Assembly: GCF_900100345.1 (NCBI RefSeq) | Contig: NZ_FMTT01000047.1 | Span: forward strand, 1-50,293 | Origin: Paenibacillus tianmuensis | GTDB lineage: Bacteria; Bacillota; Bacilli; Paenibacillales; NBRC-103111 | Length of the DNA: 50,293 bases | Direction: 5' to 3' | Shown: positions 8,974 to 18,067 of the stretch, one piece after another | Layout of the letters: each line of letters begins with the position of its first letter | Numbering within the stretch: position 1 is the first letter of the stretch | Notes under the pieces: generated by a model | The model's database searches: none | What the model saw: only the letters and a program-made list of their open reading frames with translations | Told to the model about the DNA's origin: nothing | Made by a program: the position numbers and the translations under genes

Positions 8974-9516
8974 ATGAGCTATCCAAGACGAATGATTGGC
9001 AACCGAAGCATGACACCCTATCCGCGTGCCGTCACGTACGCGCATCCGCATGCAACACCCCAGGTGTACGCTCCGGGCCAGCAGCAAGTATTTACGCGCA
9101 GTCTTACGCCGGCTGCAGGTATGGGCGCGGGCAATCCTTACGGAGATTTCGGAGAATTCGGCGGCAACCCGCTGGCCTTGCATCCGGCGGCCGGGCAGGA
9201 AGGCGGAGGTCTTCTCTCCTCCATGTTCGGAGGCGGCGGCGCAACGGGCACAGCAGGGGCCGGGGGCGGCTTTAACGTCGAGCAGGTCAAAGCCGTCATC
9301 GACAAGCTCGGCGGTGTGGAAGGCATCGTCGAAACCTTCAGCAAAATGCAAAAGATGGTGCAGAGCGTTCAGCAATTCGCCCCGATGATAAAGCTACTGT
9401 TCAATTCCTTTGGCAAAAAAGATTCGGCCGCCTCCAAGAGCGGGGGCAACAGATCGGGCAGGAGACGGCGCAGGAGACGGGGAACGGCGCAAGGCCGCAA
9501 ACGGTCGAACAAATAG
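8974..9516 (+). CDS. Gly-rich protein with basic tail, unknown function
   Basis: I do not recognise a named function. The 180-residue product has an N-terminal third rich in Tyr, Pro and His (for example MTPYPRAVTYAHPHATPQ), a Gly/Ala-rich middle (GGGGATGTAGAGGG), an amphipathic helical stretch at about 108-150 (VIDKLGGVEGIVETFSKMQ ... FAPMIKLLFNSF), and a very basic tail with a run of Arg. This layout recalls the YqfQ/VrrA-like or YppG-like proteins of Bacillales spores and coats, but the match is only general. The basic tail suggests binding to nucleic acid or another polyanion. Confidence 0.75.
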   Translation: MSYPRRMIGNRSMTPYPRAVTYAHPHATPQVYAPGQQQVFTRSLTPAAGMGAGNPYGDFGEFGGNPLALHPAAGQEGGGLLSSMFGGGGATGTAGAGGGFNVEQVKAVIDKLGGVEGIVETFSKMQKMVQSVQQFAPMIKLLFNSFGKKDSAASKSGGNRSGRRRRRRRGTAQGRKRSNK

Positions 9517-9563
9517 CCGCCCGGCCCCGTCGCCCGCTGGCAGCAAGAGCTCGAAAAACAAGC

Positions 9564-9613
9564 AAAACCGGCTGTGCTTGCCGTATGAATACGGTTTGGG
9601 TGCAGCCGGTTTT
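9564..9613 (+). terminator. Terminator-like hairpin after Gly-rich gene
   Basis: aaaaccggctg at 9564-9574 pairs with cagccggtttt at 9603-9613, with an inner cgtat/atacg hairpin, followed by T. It lies 48 bases after the stop of the Gly-rich gene. Confidence 0.7.
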
Positions 9614-9809
9614 TGGCTTGTACCGACGCTGCGCCGCAATTCCGCACCGGGTACGCGTATGCTTTGCAGCTCGACGCCATACCTTGCCTGAAGCTTGCGC
9701 ACAAACCTTTGCCATCCGGCCAAATTACTGCTAAACTAACATAAGTAGTATACATCATGTAACCTGCTAACCATAGTATAGATAAAATCGCAAAGGATGT
9801 GGAAAACGC

Positions 9810-10817
9810 ATGCTGTTCACTTCTTACCCGCTGCAAAAGCTGACGCTCAAAAACCGGATTGTCATGTCGCCGATGTGTATGTACTCCTGCCACGATGAAT
9901 CGGGCCGCGTCACGGACTGGCACAAAATCCATTATCCGGCCCGCGCCGTGGGCCAAGTCGGACTCATCATCGTAGAAGCCTCAGCCGTCACGCCTCAGGG
10001 GCGCATCTCGCCTTATGACCTCGGCATTTGGAGCGACGATCAGGTGCCGGGCCTGCGCGAGCTGACCGGGCTCGTACACGGGCAAGGCTCCCATATCGGC
10101 ATTCAGTTGGCCCATGCCGGGCGCAAGGCCGTGCTGGACGGGCCCATTGTGGCGCCATCGGCCATTCCGTTCGACGACAAGTCGAAAACGCCGGAAGCGA
10201 TGACTGCGCAGCAGATCGCCGAGACCATCGAAGCGTTCAAGGCTGCCGCCGCTCGGGCGAAGGAAGCGGGCTTCGACGTCGTCGAGATCCATGCCGCGCA
10301 CGGCTACCTGATCAACGAGTTTCTGTCGCCGCTGACGAACCTCCGCACAGACGAATACGGCGGAGACCGCGACGGCCGCTACCGCTTCCTGCGCGAGGTC
10401 ATCGACAGCGTCAAAACCGTGTGGGACGGACCGCTGCTTGTCCGCATCTCCGCGCACGATTACCATCCGGAAGGCCTCACGCCGGAAGATTATGTCTACT
10501 ACGCTCGCTTGATGAAAGCGCAAGGCGTCGACTTGATCGACGTCAGCTCCGGCGCTGTCGTCGGTGGTCCGCCGAAGGTATATCCGGGCTACCAGGTTCC
10601 GTTTGCAGAGCTGATCCGCCGCAGCGCGGACGTGCCGACCGGAGCCGTCGGCTTAATTACGCAGGCCGAGCAGGCGGAGGAGATTTTGCAGAACGGCCGT
10701 GCCGACCTGATCTTCATCGGCCGCGAGCTGCTGCGCGATCCGTTCTGGGCCCGCACCGCCGCCAAGCAATTGCGTGCGGAGCTCACGCCGCCCAAGCCGT
10801 ATACCCGCGGCTGGTAA
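9810..10817 (+). CDS. namA: NADPH dehydrogenase NamA (Old Yellow Enzyme)
   Basis: The 335-residue product is close in length to B. subtilis YqjM/NamA (338). These FMN enzymes reduce activated C=C bonds using NADPH. The N-terminus has the YqjM-class segment MSPMCMYSC, whose Cys modulates FMN potential. The substrate-binding HAAH motif is in [18 protein letters not shown], and the C-terminus has [19 protein letters not shown]. The start ATG follows AAAGGATG. A strong hairpin follows, so it is probably a single-gene unit. Confidence 0.93.
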   Translation: MLFTSYPLQKLTLKNRIVMSPMCMYSCHDESGRVTDWHKIHYPARAVGQVGLIIVEASAVTPQGRISPYDLGIWSDDQVPGLRELTGLVHGQGSHIGIQLAHAGRKAVLDGPIVAPSAIPFDDKSKTPEAMTAQQIAETIEAFKAAAARAKEAGFDVVEIHAAHGYLINEFLSPLTNLRTDEYGGDRDGRYRFLREVIDSVKTVWDGPLLVRISAHDYHPEGLTPEDYVYYARLMKAQGVDLIDVSSGAVVGGPPKVYPGYQVPFAELIRRSADVPTGAVGLITQAEQAEEILQNGRADLIFIGRELLRDPFWARTAAKQLRAELTPPKPYTRGW

Positions 10818-10855
10818 GCCTTAGTCCAGCGTGTCAAAGCATGATCCCGAACCGC

Positions 10856-10915
10856 AAAAAGCCGACTGGCTCCCGCGACGCTGTAAGCTCGTCGCAGGAC
10901 CGGTCCGGCTTTTTT
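10856..10915 (+). terminator. Terminator of namA
   Basis: aaaaagccg and cggcttttt enclose an inner stem (ccgcgacg / cgtcgcagg), and the right arm ends in six T. It lies 39 bases after the namA stop. Confidence 0.85.
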
Positions 10916-10959
10916 CTCATGCTGATCTAAGATCTGGCTGTTTATATCGAACAGGCGCG

Positions 10960-11157
10960 TTAAGCTTCGAAGACGGTGTGCGGTCCGGCTGAGGCGACGG
11001 CGGACCCGTCCGCCACCAGGGAGCGTCCCCGGCCGTCCAAGCAGTGCTCATGACTGCATTCGCTGTAATAGACTGTAACCTTCCGCGTATCCTGCGTACC
11101 GATGACTTGATGGCAATGCTTGCACAGAATCGTTCCGAGGTGCATTTCCTTCTCCAT
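10960..11157 (-). CDS. SR1P-like GapA-binding peptide
   Basis: The 65-residue product has the N-terminal pattern of SR1P, the small protein encoded by the dual-function RNA SR1 in Bacillus that binds GapA: MHLGTILCKHCHQVI, then TVYYSECSHEHC, with two Cys pairs. The upstream gene is a gap gene and the two overlap by one base (TAATG), so translation is probably coupled. Starts at 11157 or at the inner ATG at 11145 are both possible. The tail beyond the second Cys pair is longer than in the short Bacillus peptide (39 residues). Here the peptide is linked to gap rather than made from a separate RNA. Confidence 0.75.
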   Translation of the reverse strand: MEKEMHLGTILCKHCHQVIGTQDTRKVTVYYSECSHEHCLDGRGRSLVADGSAVASAGPHTVFEA

Positions 11158-12203
11158 TACACGACGGCTTCTTTCCACGCTTCATCGCTCTCCTTTTTCA
11201 TGGTTTCAGAAACAATTTTCGCCAAATCCATTACCCGGCTCGCATACGCCCATTCGTTATCGTACCAAGCCAGCACTTTGATCTGATCCTCAGCCACCAT
11301 CAACGACTGGCCGTCAATGACCGCCGATTGATCGCAGCCGATAAAATCCGAAGAGACGAGCGGCTCGTTGCTGTAGCCCATATAGCGGGCCATCGGGCCT
11401 TCCGCTGCTTGACGGAACGCCGACTGTACTTCCTCCAACTGAACCGGCCGCTTCACCTGTACGGTGAGGTCGACCAGCGAGACGTCCGGCGTCGGGACGC
11501 GGACCGAGATGCCGTTCACGTGCGGCGCAAGATGCGGCAGCACGTCGATGAGCGCTTTGCCTACGCCCGTGCTCGTCGGAATGATCGACTGCGTGCAGGC
11601 GCGCGCGCGGCGCAAATCGGAATGCGGATTGTCCATGTGCTTCTGGTCGTTCGTGTACGAATGAACGGTTGTCATCCAGCCGTTCTTCACCTGAAACGCC
11701 TGATCCAGCACATGCAGCACGGGAGCGACGCAGTTCGTCGTGCAGGACGCGGCGGACAGCAGCGTATGCTCCTTGGCATTGTAGCGGTTATCGTTGACGC
11801 CCATGACGACCGTCAAGTCCATGCGCTTGCCCGGCGCCGTAATCAGCACCTTGCTCGCGCCCGCCGTCAGGTGCCGCGTAGCGCCTTCCCGGTCGTTGAA
11901 CTTGCCTGTCGCGTCGATGGCCAGATCCACGCCGAGGGCTTTCCACGGAATAGCCGCTGGGTCGCGCTCAAACACGATGCGGACACGTCGACCGTTAATG
12001 ACCAGATCGTTTCCTTCCTCGCGGATGTCGGCTTTCCAAGTTCCATGTATGGTGTCATATTTAAGCAAATGGGCGATCGTGCCCGCTGGGTATAGTGAGT
12101 TAATCGCTTGCAGGCCCATCCCGTTCTCATCCGTATCAAAAGCGCGGCGAACCAGCAGTCTGCCGATTCTTCCCATCCCGCTTACGCCAATCGTTCCTGT
12201 CAT
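11157..12203 (-). CDS. gap: Glyceraldehyde-3-phosphate dehydrogenase, GapB-like
   Basis: The 348-residue product interconverts glyceraldehyde-3-phosphate and 1,3-bisphosphoglycerate. It has the nucleotide-binding start IGVSGMGRIGRLLVRRAF and the catalytic Cys154 in AASCTTNC. After the second strand it reads AINSLYPAGTIAHLLKYDT, with Ser where NAD-specific GapA has Asp; this resembles GapB, the NADP-preferring gluconeogenic form. I choose the start at 12203 (MTGTIGVSG) because GGGAGGGG precedes it; the frame extends to 12239. It overlaps an SR1P-like gene by one base. Confidence 0.92.
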   Translation of the reverse strand: MTGTIGVSGMGRIGRLLVRRAFDTDENGMGLQAINSLYPAGTIAHLLKYDTIHGTWKADIREEGNDLVINGRRVRIVFERDPAAIPWKALGVDLAIDATGKFNDREGATRHLTAGASKVLITAPGKRMDLTVVMGVNDNRYNAKEHTLLSAASCTTNCVAPVLHVLDQAFQVKNGWMTTVHSYTNDQKHMDNPHSDLRRARACTQSIIPTSTGVGKALIDVLPHLAPHVNGISVRVPTPDVSLVDLTVQVKRPVQLEEVQSAFRQAAEGPMARYMGYSNEPLVSSDFIGCDQSAVIDGQSLMVAEDQIKVLAWYDNEWAYASRVMDLAKIVSETMKKESDEAWKEAVV

Positions 12204-12252
12204 TCCGGTCCCCTCCCAAGCTTGCTGTTGGTTTTGCAACGTCTATATATAT

Positions 12253-12281
12253 TGTATAACATATATTCAAATAGTACACAA
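12253..12281 (-). promoter_or_regulatory. Promoter of gap
   Basis: TTGTGT (12281-12276) and TATACA (12258-12253) on the minus strand are 17 bases apart, about 50 bases before the gap start. Confidence 0.6.
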
Positions 12282-12360
12282 TAAATATTTTCATTACATT
12301 TTTGTGATGACTTATATCCGACACAGAAAGCCTAATCCAACCACAAGCCGACAAAGAAAA

Positions 12361-12381
12361 AAAGCTGCCCGCGGCAGCTTT
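12361..12381 (-). terminator. Orphan terminator upstream of gap
   Basis: A perfect 9-bp stem (aaagctgcc / ggcagcttt) with a 3-base loop is followed on the minus strand by TTTT and more T. No gene on that strand ends here: the 12382-12590 stretch holds no convincing minus-strand reading frame. It may end a lost gene, end a short RNA, or insulate gap. Otherwise 12282-12590 shows only AT-rich spacer. Confidence 0.6.
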
Positions 12382-12590
12382 CAGGCTGTTGACAAAGCTC
12401 TGTTTTTTTGAGTTCGTTTGAATAATTAAGTTAATCCTGAAGTATCGCGCTAGTAAGGCTAAATGCTCCCATGAATCTCACCCTGTGACGAGGTCTTAGG
12501 TTGATTTATACATAATATTTTCCCAAAGTGGGGAAATTATATAGGAAAAACTTAAATAAATTTACATTTCTGAAAGGAGATAAATATTGT

Positions 12591-13262
12591 ATGGGTATAA
12601 AAATAATCAGGTACTGCGTGCTTATAGCACTCCTGTTTACCACAAACTTTTTCGCTGGGACTCCGAAGATACTTGCGCAACCTAAGCGAATTCCAGAAAA
12701 GATGGATCCGGGAACCGTAATTCATTATGTGGCGGATAATAAATACGAGGTGATTGCAAAAGGCATACCCCTTAGCGATCCTGAAGCCGTTCGTCCCCCT
12801 GAAAAAAAGGATAAATATTTGCCGCGCGGTAAAAAAGGAGTCACTGTCGAATATGGCGTAGATGGAAGACCTTCCTACATGAAAGGAGTTTCTTTCGGCG
12901 AGGAAAATCCTGGAAGAATGGTGCCGCACGCTTTAGGAATTGTACAACCTGCATCGAAGGATGGCGAGGTTATGGAGGGGAACGTTTCCATGTATGGGAT
13001 AGGCGGCTATTCTAAAAACGAACGCGGATTTCCCCTTGATAATTTTACATGCGCTACAAATCAGGAGATGGATGATCCCCCTTACGGGAGTACTGTCGTC
13101 TTGAAAAATCTTGAAAACGGAAAAGTCGTTTACTTAAAAAAGAAAGATGTCGGACGACTTCATACAGGCGTTGTGTTAGACATTCGCCCTTACGTATTTG
13201 AGGAGGTGCTCGGAGTGAACAGAGAACAGGGATGGTTAAAAGGAGCGTATTTCCATGATTAG
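12591..13262 (+). CDS. Secreted protein with RlpA-like barrel domain
   Basis: The 223-residue product starts at the ATG at 12591, behind AAAGGAG, and opens with a signal peptide (MGIKIIRYCVLIALL, cleavage probably after ILAQ). The C-terminal half (about 140-223) looks like a double-psi beta-barrel of the RlpA type: GNVSMYGIGGYSKNE, FTCATN, PPYGSTVVLKNLENGK, KDVGRLHTGVVLDI and YVFEEVLG. RlpA-like domains in other bacteria bind or cleave peptidoglycan, but the catalytic residues are not clear here. It overlaps the next secreted-protein gene by eight bases, so the two probably work at the cell surface together. Confidence 0.7.
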   Translation: MGIKIIRYCVLIALLFTTNFFAGTPKILAQPKRIPEKMDPGTVIHYVADNKYEVIAKGIPLSDPEAVRPPEKKDKYLPRGKKGVTVEYGVDGRPSYMKGVSFGEENPGRMVPHALGIVQPASKDGEVMEGNVSMYGIGGYSKNERGFPLDNFTCATNQEMDDPPYGSTVVLKNLENGKVVYLKKKDVGRLHTGVVLDIRPYVFEEVLGVNREQGWLKGAYFHD

Positions 13263-14337
13263 TCACATGGTGAAGAAAAAATATTTCCTTTGGTGTCCTT
13301 TAATCGCGGTATTGGCGATGGCGTTTAGTTGCCATGCGGTAATTGCAGAAGAGCCGCTCCCTTCAGACCAGTTGTTTATTGTGGCTTCAGATATAAAAGA
13401 AGCTACTGACAATGTAAACTTTATTCTTTTTGATCACAGAACACAAGAAACAAATTCCCTTCTCCGAAGGAAAAATACGGTGTTTCCAACCGCGGTATTA
13501 TCCAGAGATGGAAAAAATCTTTACACGAGCAAGATTCATCAGACCGGAGCCGGCTCTCCTGACTATATTGAATTGTTCGGATACGCGATGCCGATCAATC
13601 CACGAAACATGCCGGAACTTTTGACGGAGCCCCAAAAAATTTGGAATGTAGATTACATGCGGAGCAGCGCGGATAACACCAAAGTATTTATGCGCGTTGT
13701 GCAGGCGAAGCGTGATAATGCCCAGCTAGCCGTGTACAATGTCGATTCAAAAAAAATAAACGTTTGGAACGAAAACGATTCTACTAATGAAATTCACTAC
13801 TTTGATTATTCTCCTGCTTCGCGTACGATTATCGCACTGGAACATTCCCTGGACGAAGAAACGGCTCTTCTTCAACATGCAAATCGGAATCAAGTTGCAT
13901 TGCCGCCTGTTACCTACCGCGTTGTTCTCTATTCTGAAGATGGCAGGAAACTTCGTGAGGTCGGAACCATAAAAAAGCATATTCTCGATATTTCGCTTTC
14001 CCCCGATGGAAAGCATGCGCTATTCACAGTAACAGATCAGATCAATTCCAATTCTTTCAACTTAGTGTTTAAGCTTAATTTGGAGAGTGGTTCCTACGAA
14101 GAAGTTTTTCGCGATACCGATACTTTTAGGAGAATCAAGCATGCCCAATACGCTTCAGATGGAAAACGCATCTATTTTTCTGGAATTTTGAAAAATGCCC
14201 CTGTGTTGAGTGGTGAGAGGCGCAGAAAAGTTCCTGCTCGTAACATTGCCATTTACGACCCGAAAACCAATCAAATGACAAAGGTTTGGTCCATGGAGAA
14301 GGGAACAGTCAACCAGTTTCAAGTTTTATATCCGTGA
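13255..14337 (+). CDS. Secreted TolB-like beta-propeller protein
   Basis: The 360-residue product starts with a signal peptide (about residues 1-31, ending CHAVIAEE). The rest has repeating blocks of the kind seen in TolB/WD40-like propellers, such as AVLSRDGKNLYTSKI, SLSPDGKHALFTV and YASDGKRIYFSG. No catalytic motif is seen. The start ATG lies inside the last codons of the RlpA-like gene, so translation is coupled. I do not recognise a specific family or function; a structural or binding role outside the membrane is likely. Confidence 0.65.
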   Translation: MISHMVKKKYFLWCPLIAVLAMAFSCHAVIAEEPLPSDQLFIVASDIKEATDNVNFILFDHRTQETNSLLRRKNTVFPTAVLSRDGKNLYTSKIHQTGAGSPDYIELFGYAMPINPRNMPELLTEPQKIWNVDYMRSSADNTKVFMRVVQAKRDNAQLAVYNVDSKKINVWNENDSTNEIHYFDYSPASRTIIALEHSLDEETALLQHANRNQVALPPVTYRVVLYSEDGRKLREVGTIKKHILDISLSPDGKHALFTVTDQINSNSFNLVFKLNLESGSYEEVFRDTDTFRRIKHAQYASDGKRIYFSGILKNAPVLSGERRRKVPARNIAIYDPKTNQMTKVWSMEKGTVNQFQVLYP

Positions 14338-14455
14338 TTTCCCGCAGACAACAGCGACCGGAAGTGGCCCCCCCCTTCGTAATCCCTTCTCACAACGGAC
14401 CACTTTCTTAACAGGCTCAAAGCTGCCCCGTCAGCTTCTTCCGAGTTATAGCCAT

Positions 14456-14896
14456 CTATTCATGATTCCTCATCCATACCATCCCGTACTCTTCCGTCGA
14501 TGTCGCTTCGTCGATCGTTTCCTCTTCGATGCGAAAGCCTTGCTTCTCATAGAAGCGGACGGCTTGCTCGTTCTGGCGATACACCTGCAGCCGGATCGCG
14601 GTCCGGTCTTGTTTTACATGGGCGAGCAGTTGTTTGCCCAGCCCTTTCTTTTGATGCCTGCTGTCGATAAACAAGGCAGCCATGTAATCGTCCACCATGG
14701 AAACAAACCCTGCGACGCGCCCGTCTTCCTCGATCACAACCGTATCCGCCTTAGGCAAATACTTCGTCTTCATCTCTTCCGCATTCGTCCGCCAATACTC
14801 CGCATCGATAAACGGATGGGCGGTCAAGGATTCTTGCAGCCAAAGCTCAACTAACCCATCGATATCTTGGGGAACGCTCGGTCTAATCCTGCTCAT
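14456..14896 (-). CDS. GNAT-family N-acetyltransferase
   Basis: The 146-residue product is a GNAT enzyme, which transfers acetyl from acetyl-CoA to an amine. The acetyl-CoA-binding motif A is seen in ALFIDSRHQKKGLGKQLL, and AIRLQVYRQNEQAVRFYEKQ is the typical motif B region. It resembles YjaB/YiaC-type small acetyltransferases; the substrate is unknown. The start at 14896 (MSRIRPSV) follows AGGAG with a spacing of 11 bases. The open frame reaches 15094, but that part overlaps ydbT and shows no family similarity. Confidence 0.85.
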   Translation of the reverse strand: MSRIRPSVPQDIDGLVELWLQESLTAHPFIDAEYWRTNAEEMKTKYLPKADTVVIEEDGRVAGFVSMVDDYMAALFIDSRHQKKGLGKQLLAHVKQDRTAIRLQVYRQNEQAVRFYEKQGFRIEEETIDEATSTEEYGMVWMRNHE

Positions 14897-14987
14897 TCTG
14901 ACAATCACTCCTGTTTGTTCGTTTTTCGAATCATTCTCATCGTGACGATACCCATTCGATTTCCGGGAAAAAGCTGTCCGCGAACGG

Positions 14988-16442
14988 CTATCGCTTATTC
15001 CGGTCCATATACCAGCGGACCAGTTCCCGCGCCTCCTGCTCCGGCACCCCCGCCAAGCGGAAAAAGGCGCCGCGTCTGCCCGACGCCACGGCAATCCGCA
15101 AGGTAGACAAGCCGAGCTTGCGCTGCAGCGGCCCGATCTCCACGCTGACGGACTGTACCCGCGGCAGCGGGATGACTGCCGTCGTCTTCGCCAACCGGCG
15201 GAAGCGCAGGACGAGCATCCGGCCTTCCCGGCTCCAGCCCGCGCTCCGGTACCTCCACCCTTGCCAGATCATGACGAGCGGGCACAGCAGCAGTCCGGCA
15301 TAAGCCCACGGGGCGATCAAACCGGCGGCCACGGCAGCCAGCGCCAGCACGAGCGGCGCGGGCAGCGCATAGCACCACAATGCCCGCCGCGGCAGCGTAT
15401 GATGCTTCAGCGAAGCCGGAACCTCGAACAGAGGCGTCATTCGCTTCGCGAATTCGCCGATCTCGCGATTGCGGAGCAGCGGGAATAAATGCGCGTTCTC
15501 CCCCTTTTGCGCGCCATAGCCGGCGGTTTCCGCATAAAGCGCCGAAAAGCCGAAGAGCTGCCACAGCGGCTCTTCCACGATGCGAATCGCCTGAATCCGG
15601 CGGAGCGGAACAGTCACTTGGCGGCGCTCCAGCAAGCCTCGGGTCAGGAGCAGCTTGTTTTCTTTTCGCGTGATCGTAAAGTTTGCAAACTTCAGGACAG
15701 ACGCGATCGTCGAAATCATCCACGCCACCAGCAAAATGCCCAGGGCAAACACAGGAATCATCGCCGCATCGAGCGCATTCCACAAATACCGGTACACCTG
15801 AGCGTCCGGAAACAGCTCGTCCAGCCTGCTCATGGCCGCCGCCAGCAAAGAAACGGACACCCCGAATCCGCCCGTGGTCAGCGCGGCGACGAACAAGCTT
15901 CCGGCCGGAAGCTTGTAGGTCAACCGGAGCTTGGGAGGCTCTCTCTCGGCAGATAAAGATAAGACCCCGGGCTGCCCTTGCCCTTGAGGCGCTTTCCCCG
16001 GCTCCAGCATGCTCCGCAGCCGCAAGGCGTCCTCGCGGGCGAGCGCCGGGAACACCGCCTCCGGCTTCTGGCCTCCGGCGGTCTGCACCTCGACGCGGAC
16101 CAGCCCGAACAAGCGGTGAAGCACTCCTTCCATCAGGTCGACGGACTGGATACGTTCCAACGAGATGAACGTCTTTTTTTGCACGAATACGCCCTGCGTC
16201 ACCTTAAGCTGCTCATCCGACACTTCATACCGGAACCGGCGCCAGGATAAAAATCCCCATACGATGGAACCCGCCAGCGCGACCAAGCCCCAACCGACCT
16301 GAAAATAGAGCGGAGACCCCGACCCGGAACGCGAATGCTTGGACAGGAGAATGACGAGCAGCGGGACGATGAGCCCTTTGACGATCTGCAGCGAGACCAG
16401 GACGGCGGCAAACGGGTGGAGCCTTCCCTCAGAGGTCTTCAT
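14988..16442 (-). CDS. ydbT: YdbT-like membrane protein with PH-like domains
   Basis: The 484-residue product resembles YdbT of B. subtilis (493 residues). It has repeated pairs of membrane segments followed by bacterial PH-like (bPH2) domains, as in WRRFRYEVSDEQLKVTQG, IERIQSVDLMEGVL and, later, LPRVQSVSVEIGPLQRKLG. I place the start at MKTSEG (16442), inside the last codons of ydbS and behind AAGGTG. In Bacillus the YdbS/YdbT pair has been linked to resistance to a bacteriocin-like peptide; whether this holds here is inferred. Confidence 0.85.
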   Translation of the reverse strand: MKTSEGRLHPFAAVLVSLQIVKGLIVPLLVILLSKHSRSGSGSPLYFQVGWGLVALAGSIVWGFLSWRRFRYEVSDEQLKVTQGVFVQKKTFISLERIQSVDLMEGVLHRLFGLVRVEVQTAGGQKPEAVFPALAREDALRLRSMLEPGKAPQGQGQPGVLSLSAEREPPKLRLTYKLPAGSLFVAALTTGGFGVSVSLLAAAMSRLDELFPDAQVYRYLWNALDAAMIPVFALGILLVAWMISTIASVLKFANFTITRKENKLLLTRGLLERRQVTVPLRRIQAIRIVEEPLWQLFGFSALYAETAGYGAQKGENAHLFPLLRNREIGEFAKRMTPLFEVPASLKHHTLPRRALWCYALPAPLVLALAAVAAGLIAPWAYAGLLLCPLVMIWQGWRYRSAGWSREGRMLVLRFRRLAKTTAVIPLPRVQSVSVEIGPLQRKLGLSTLRIAVASGRRGAFFRLAGVPEQEARELVRWYMDRNKR

Positions 16443-16905
16443 GGGACACCTTCGCCAGCTCCGCAATCCGCACGCGCAGCGCTTCTGCCGTTTCGCTGGT
16501 CAGCGCGGGAATCTGATGGCTGCCCGCCGCCGTGGAGAACGTAATGCCGGACAGCCCGTAGGCCCGCAGCAGCGGACCTTGATTCGTATCGACGTGCTGG
16601 ATGCGCACCATCGGAATGAGCGTCCGCTTGACGAACATAACCCCTTGCTGCAGCATAATTTCGTCTTCCCGCACCTCGTAACGCCACCGCTTCCAGCGCA
16701 GCTCAGGCATGACAAGAACCGTCAGGACGATTTCCGCCAGTACGCCTGCCATCAGCACAACGGGAATCCACCCGGGCCAATGAAAACGATGCGCGAGATA
16801 AAATACCGCGGCAGCCAGCAGGGCGGAGACCGCCGAACTGATAAATCCGCTCCATCTCCATACAACGATGGCTTTGCGGTCAATTTGTTCCTGCGGCTCG
16901 ATCAT
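16429..16905 (-). CDS. ydbS: YdbS-like membrane protein with PH-like domain
   Basis: The 158-residue product has two N-terminal membrane helices (about 15-65) and one bPH2 domain, with RWKRWRYEVREDEIMLQQG and IPMVRIQHVDTNQGPLLRAY. The start at 16905 follows GGAG by about eight bases; upstream codons in the frame show no similarity. It overlaps ydbT by 14 bases, and the pair is one operon, as in Bacillus. Confidence 0.87.
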   Translation of the reverse strand: MIEPQEQIDRKAIVVWRWSGFISSAVSALLAAAVFYLAHRFHWPGWIPVVLMAGVLAEIVLTVLVMPELRWKRWRYEVREDEIMLQQGVMFVKRTLIPMVRIQHVDTNQGPLLRAYGLSGITFSTAAGSHQIPALTSETAEALRVRIAELAKVSHEDL

Positions 16906-17045
16906 TCGATTCACTCCAATACGCAGCGAAAAGCTTTTCATTTCCATTATCGAACAAACCGCCCCGCTCTGCAAGCGCCCCGTCCTGCACGAAGCAGCGC
17001 CGGAACGCAGCACCGGAAGCCAGCCGGGACAGATAGGCAAAAAGA

Positions 17046-17089
17046 AAAGCCCGACGCGGTTCATGCTTTCGCATGCCGTGTCGGGCTTT
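17046..17089 (-). terminator. Terminator of the ThuA-like gene
   Basis: aaagcccgacgcgg pairs with ccgtgtcgggcttt (one G-U pair), with an inner catgc/gcatg stem. TTTTCTTTTT follows on the minus strand, so it ends the thuA-like gene and separates it from ydbS. Confidence 0.85.
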
Positions 17090-17107
17090 AGTCTTATGGC
17101 TTGGGAG

Positions 17108-17845
17108 TTAAGCGTTCGCGTTCCCTTTAATCGCTTCGAGCGGCTTGTGGTTGCCGTATTTCGGGTACTCGCGCGTCGTCGGCGCGGCCCATTGGGCGGC
17201 GTTACGGATGACGCGGCGCACTTGCTCGTTGTAATAGGTCGGGTACGTTTCGTGACCCGGACGGAAGTAGAAGATTTTGCCTTGGCCGCGATGGAACGTG
17301 CAGCCGCTGCGGAATACCTCGCCGCCCTCGAACCAACTGACCATAATCAGCTCGTCCGGCTGCGGGATGTCGAAGTGCTCACCGTACATTTCCTCGGCCG
17401 GCAGCTCGATATATTCGCCGATCCCTTCGACGATCGGGTGGCCCGGGGATACGACCCAAATGCGCTCTTTCTCGTTGGCTTCGCGCCATTTGAGGTCACA
17501 GCCGGTGCCCATGAGCTTCTTGAAAATTTTCGAAAAATGCCCCGAATGCAGCACGATCAGCCCCATGCCCTGCAGGACACGCTGATGCACACGCTCTACG
17601 ATATCATCCTGAACGTCTCCGTGGGCTTTATGGCCCCACCAGATCAGCACGTCGGTATGGTTCAGCCTCTCTTCGGTCAATCCATGCTCCGGCTCGTCCA
17701 GCGTCGCGCAAGCTACTTCGAAGTTCGCGCCCAGCCCTTCGCCGATCGCCGTGTGAATACCGTTCGGATATACGGAACGCACGATCTCGCTTTCTTTTTC
17801 ATGACGGAATTCGTTCCATACGGTAACGCGCAATTTTTGGCTCAT
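17108..17845 (-). CDS. ThuA-like domain protein
   Basis: The 245-residue product belongs to the ThuA family, named for trehalose utilisation, which shares the class I glutamine-amidotransferase-like fold. Visible blocks are [64 protein letters not shown] and [17 protein letters not shown]. The biochemical role of the family is not settled; members are often in sugar-utilisation operons. The start at 17845 has GGAGGGAC before it. It is divergent from an AraC regulator 222 bases away, which is its most likely regulator. Confidence 0.88.
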   Translation of the reverse strand: MSQKLRVTVWNEFRHEKESEIVRSVYPNGIHTAIGEGLGANFEVACATLDEPEHGLTEERLNHTDVLIWWGHKAHGDVQDDIVERVHQRVLQGMGLIVLHSGHFSKIFKKLMGTGCDLKWREANEKERIWVVSPGHPIVEGIGEYIELPAEEMYGEHFDIPQPDELIMVSWFEGGEVFRSGCTFHRGQGKIFYFRPGHETYPTYYNEQVRRVIRNAAQWAAPTTREYPKYGNHKPLEAIKGNANA

Positions 17846-18067
17846 AAGAGTCCCTCCAACGTTAGAATTGAAGCTTTTCTTACAGTATAGTGATTCCCTT
17901 TGCAAAAAGATATTCCCAATCCTGTTTCGTCTATATGCAAAACTGCCATCGACGCCGTTTTCGTGATATACTGAATTGCGGATTGTGTCTAGAAAGACTA
18001 TAAACCGATCTATTCAAAAATGGCTTGCCGTCTATCGTATACATAGAAGCGAGGTGCCAACGAACCG

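Noticed and set aside
10028..10930. 300-codon frame inside namA
   Set aside because: Arg/Ala-rich out-of-frame shadow of the Old Yellow Enzyme gene.
16339..17890. Long plus-strand frames over ydbS and the ThuA-like gene
   Set aside because: Antisense to well-supported genes, and the terminator at 17046-17089 lies inside them.
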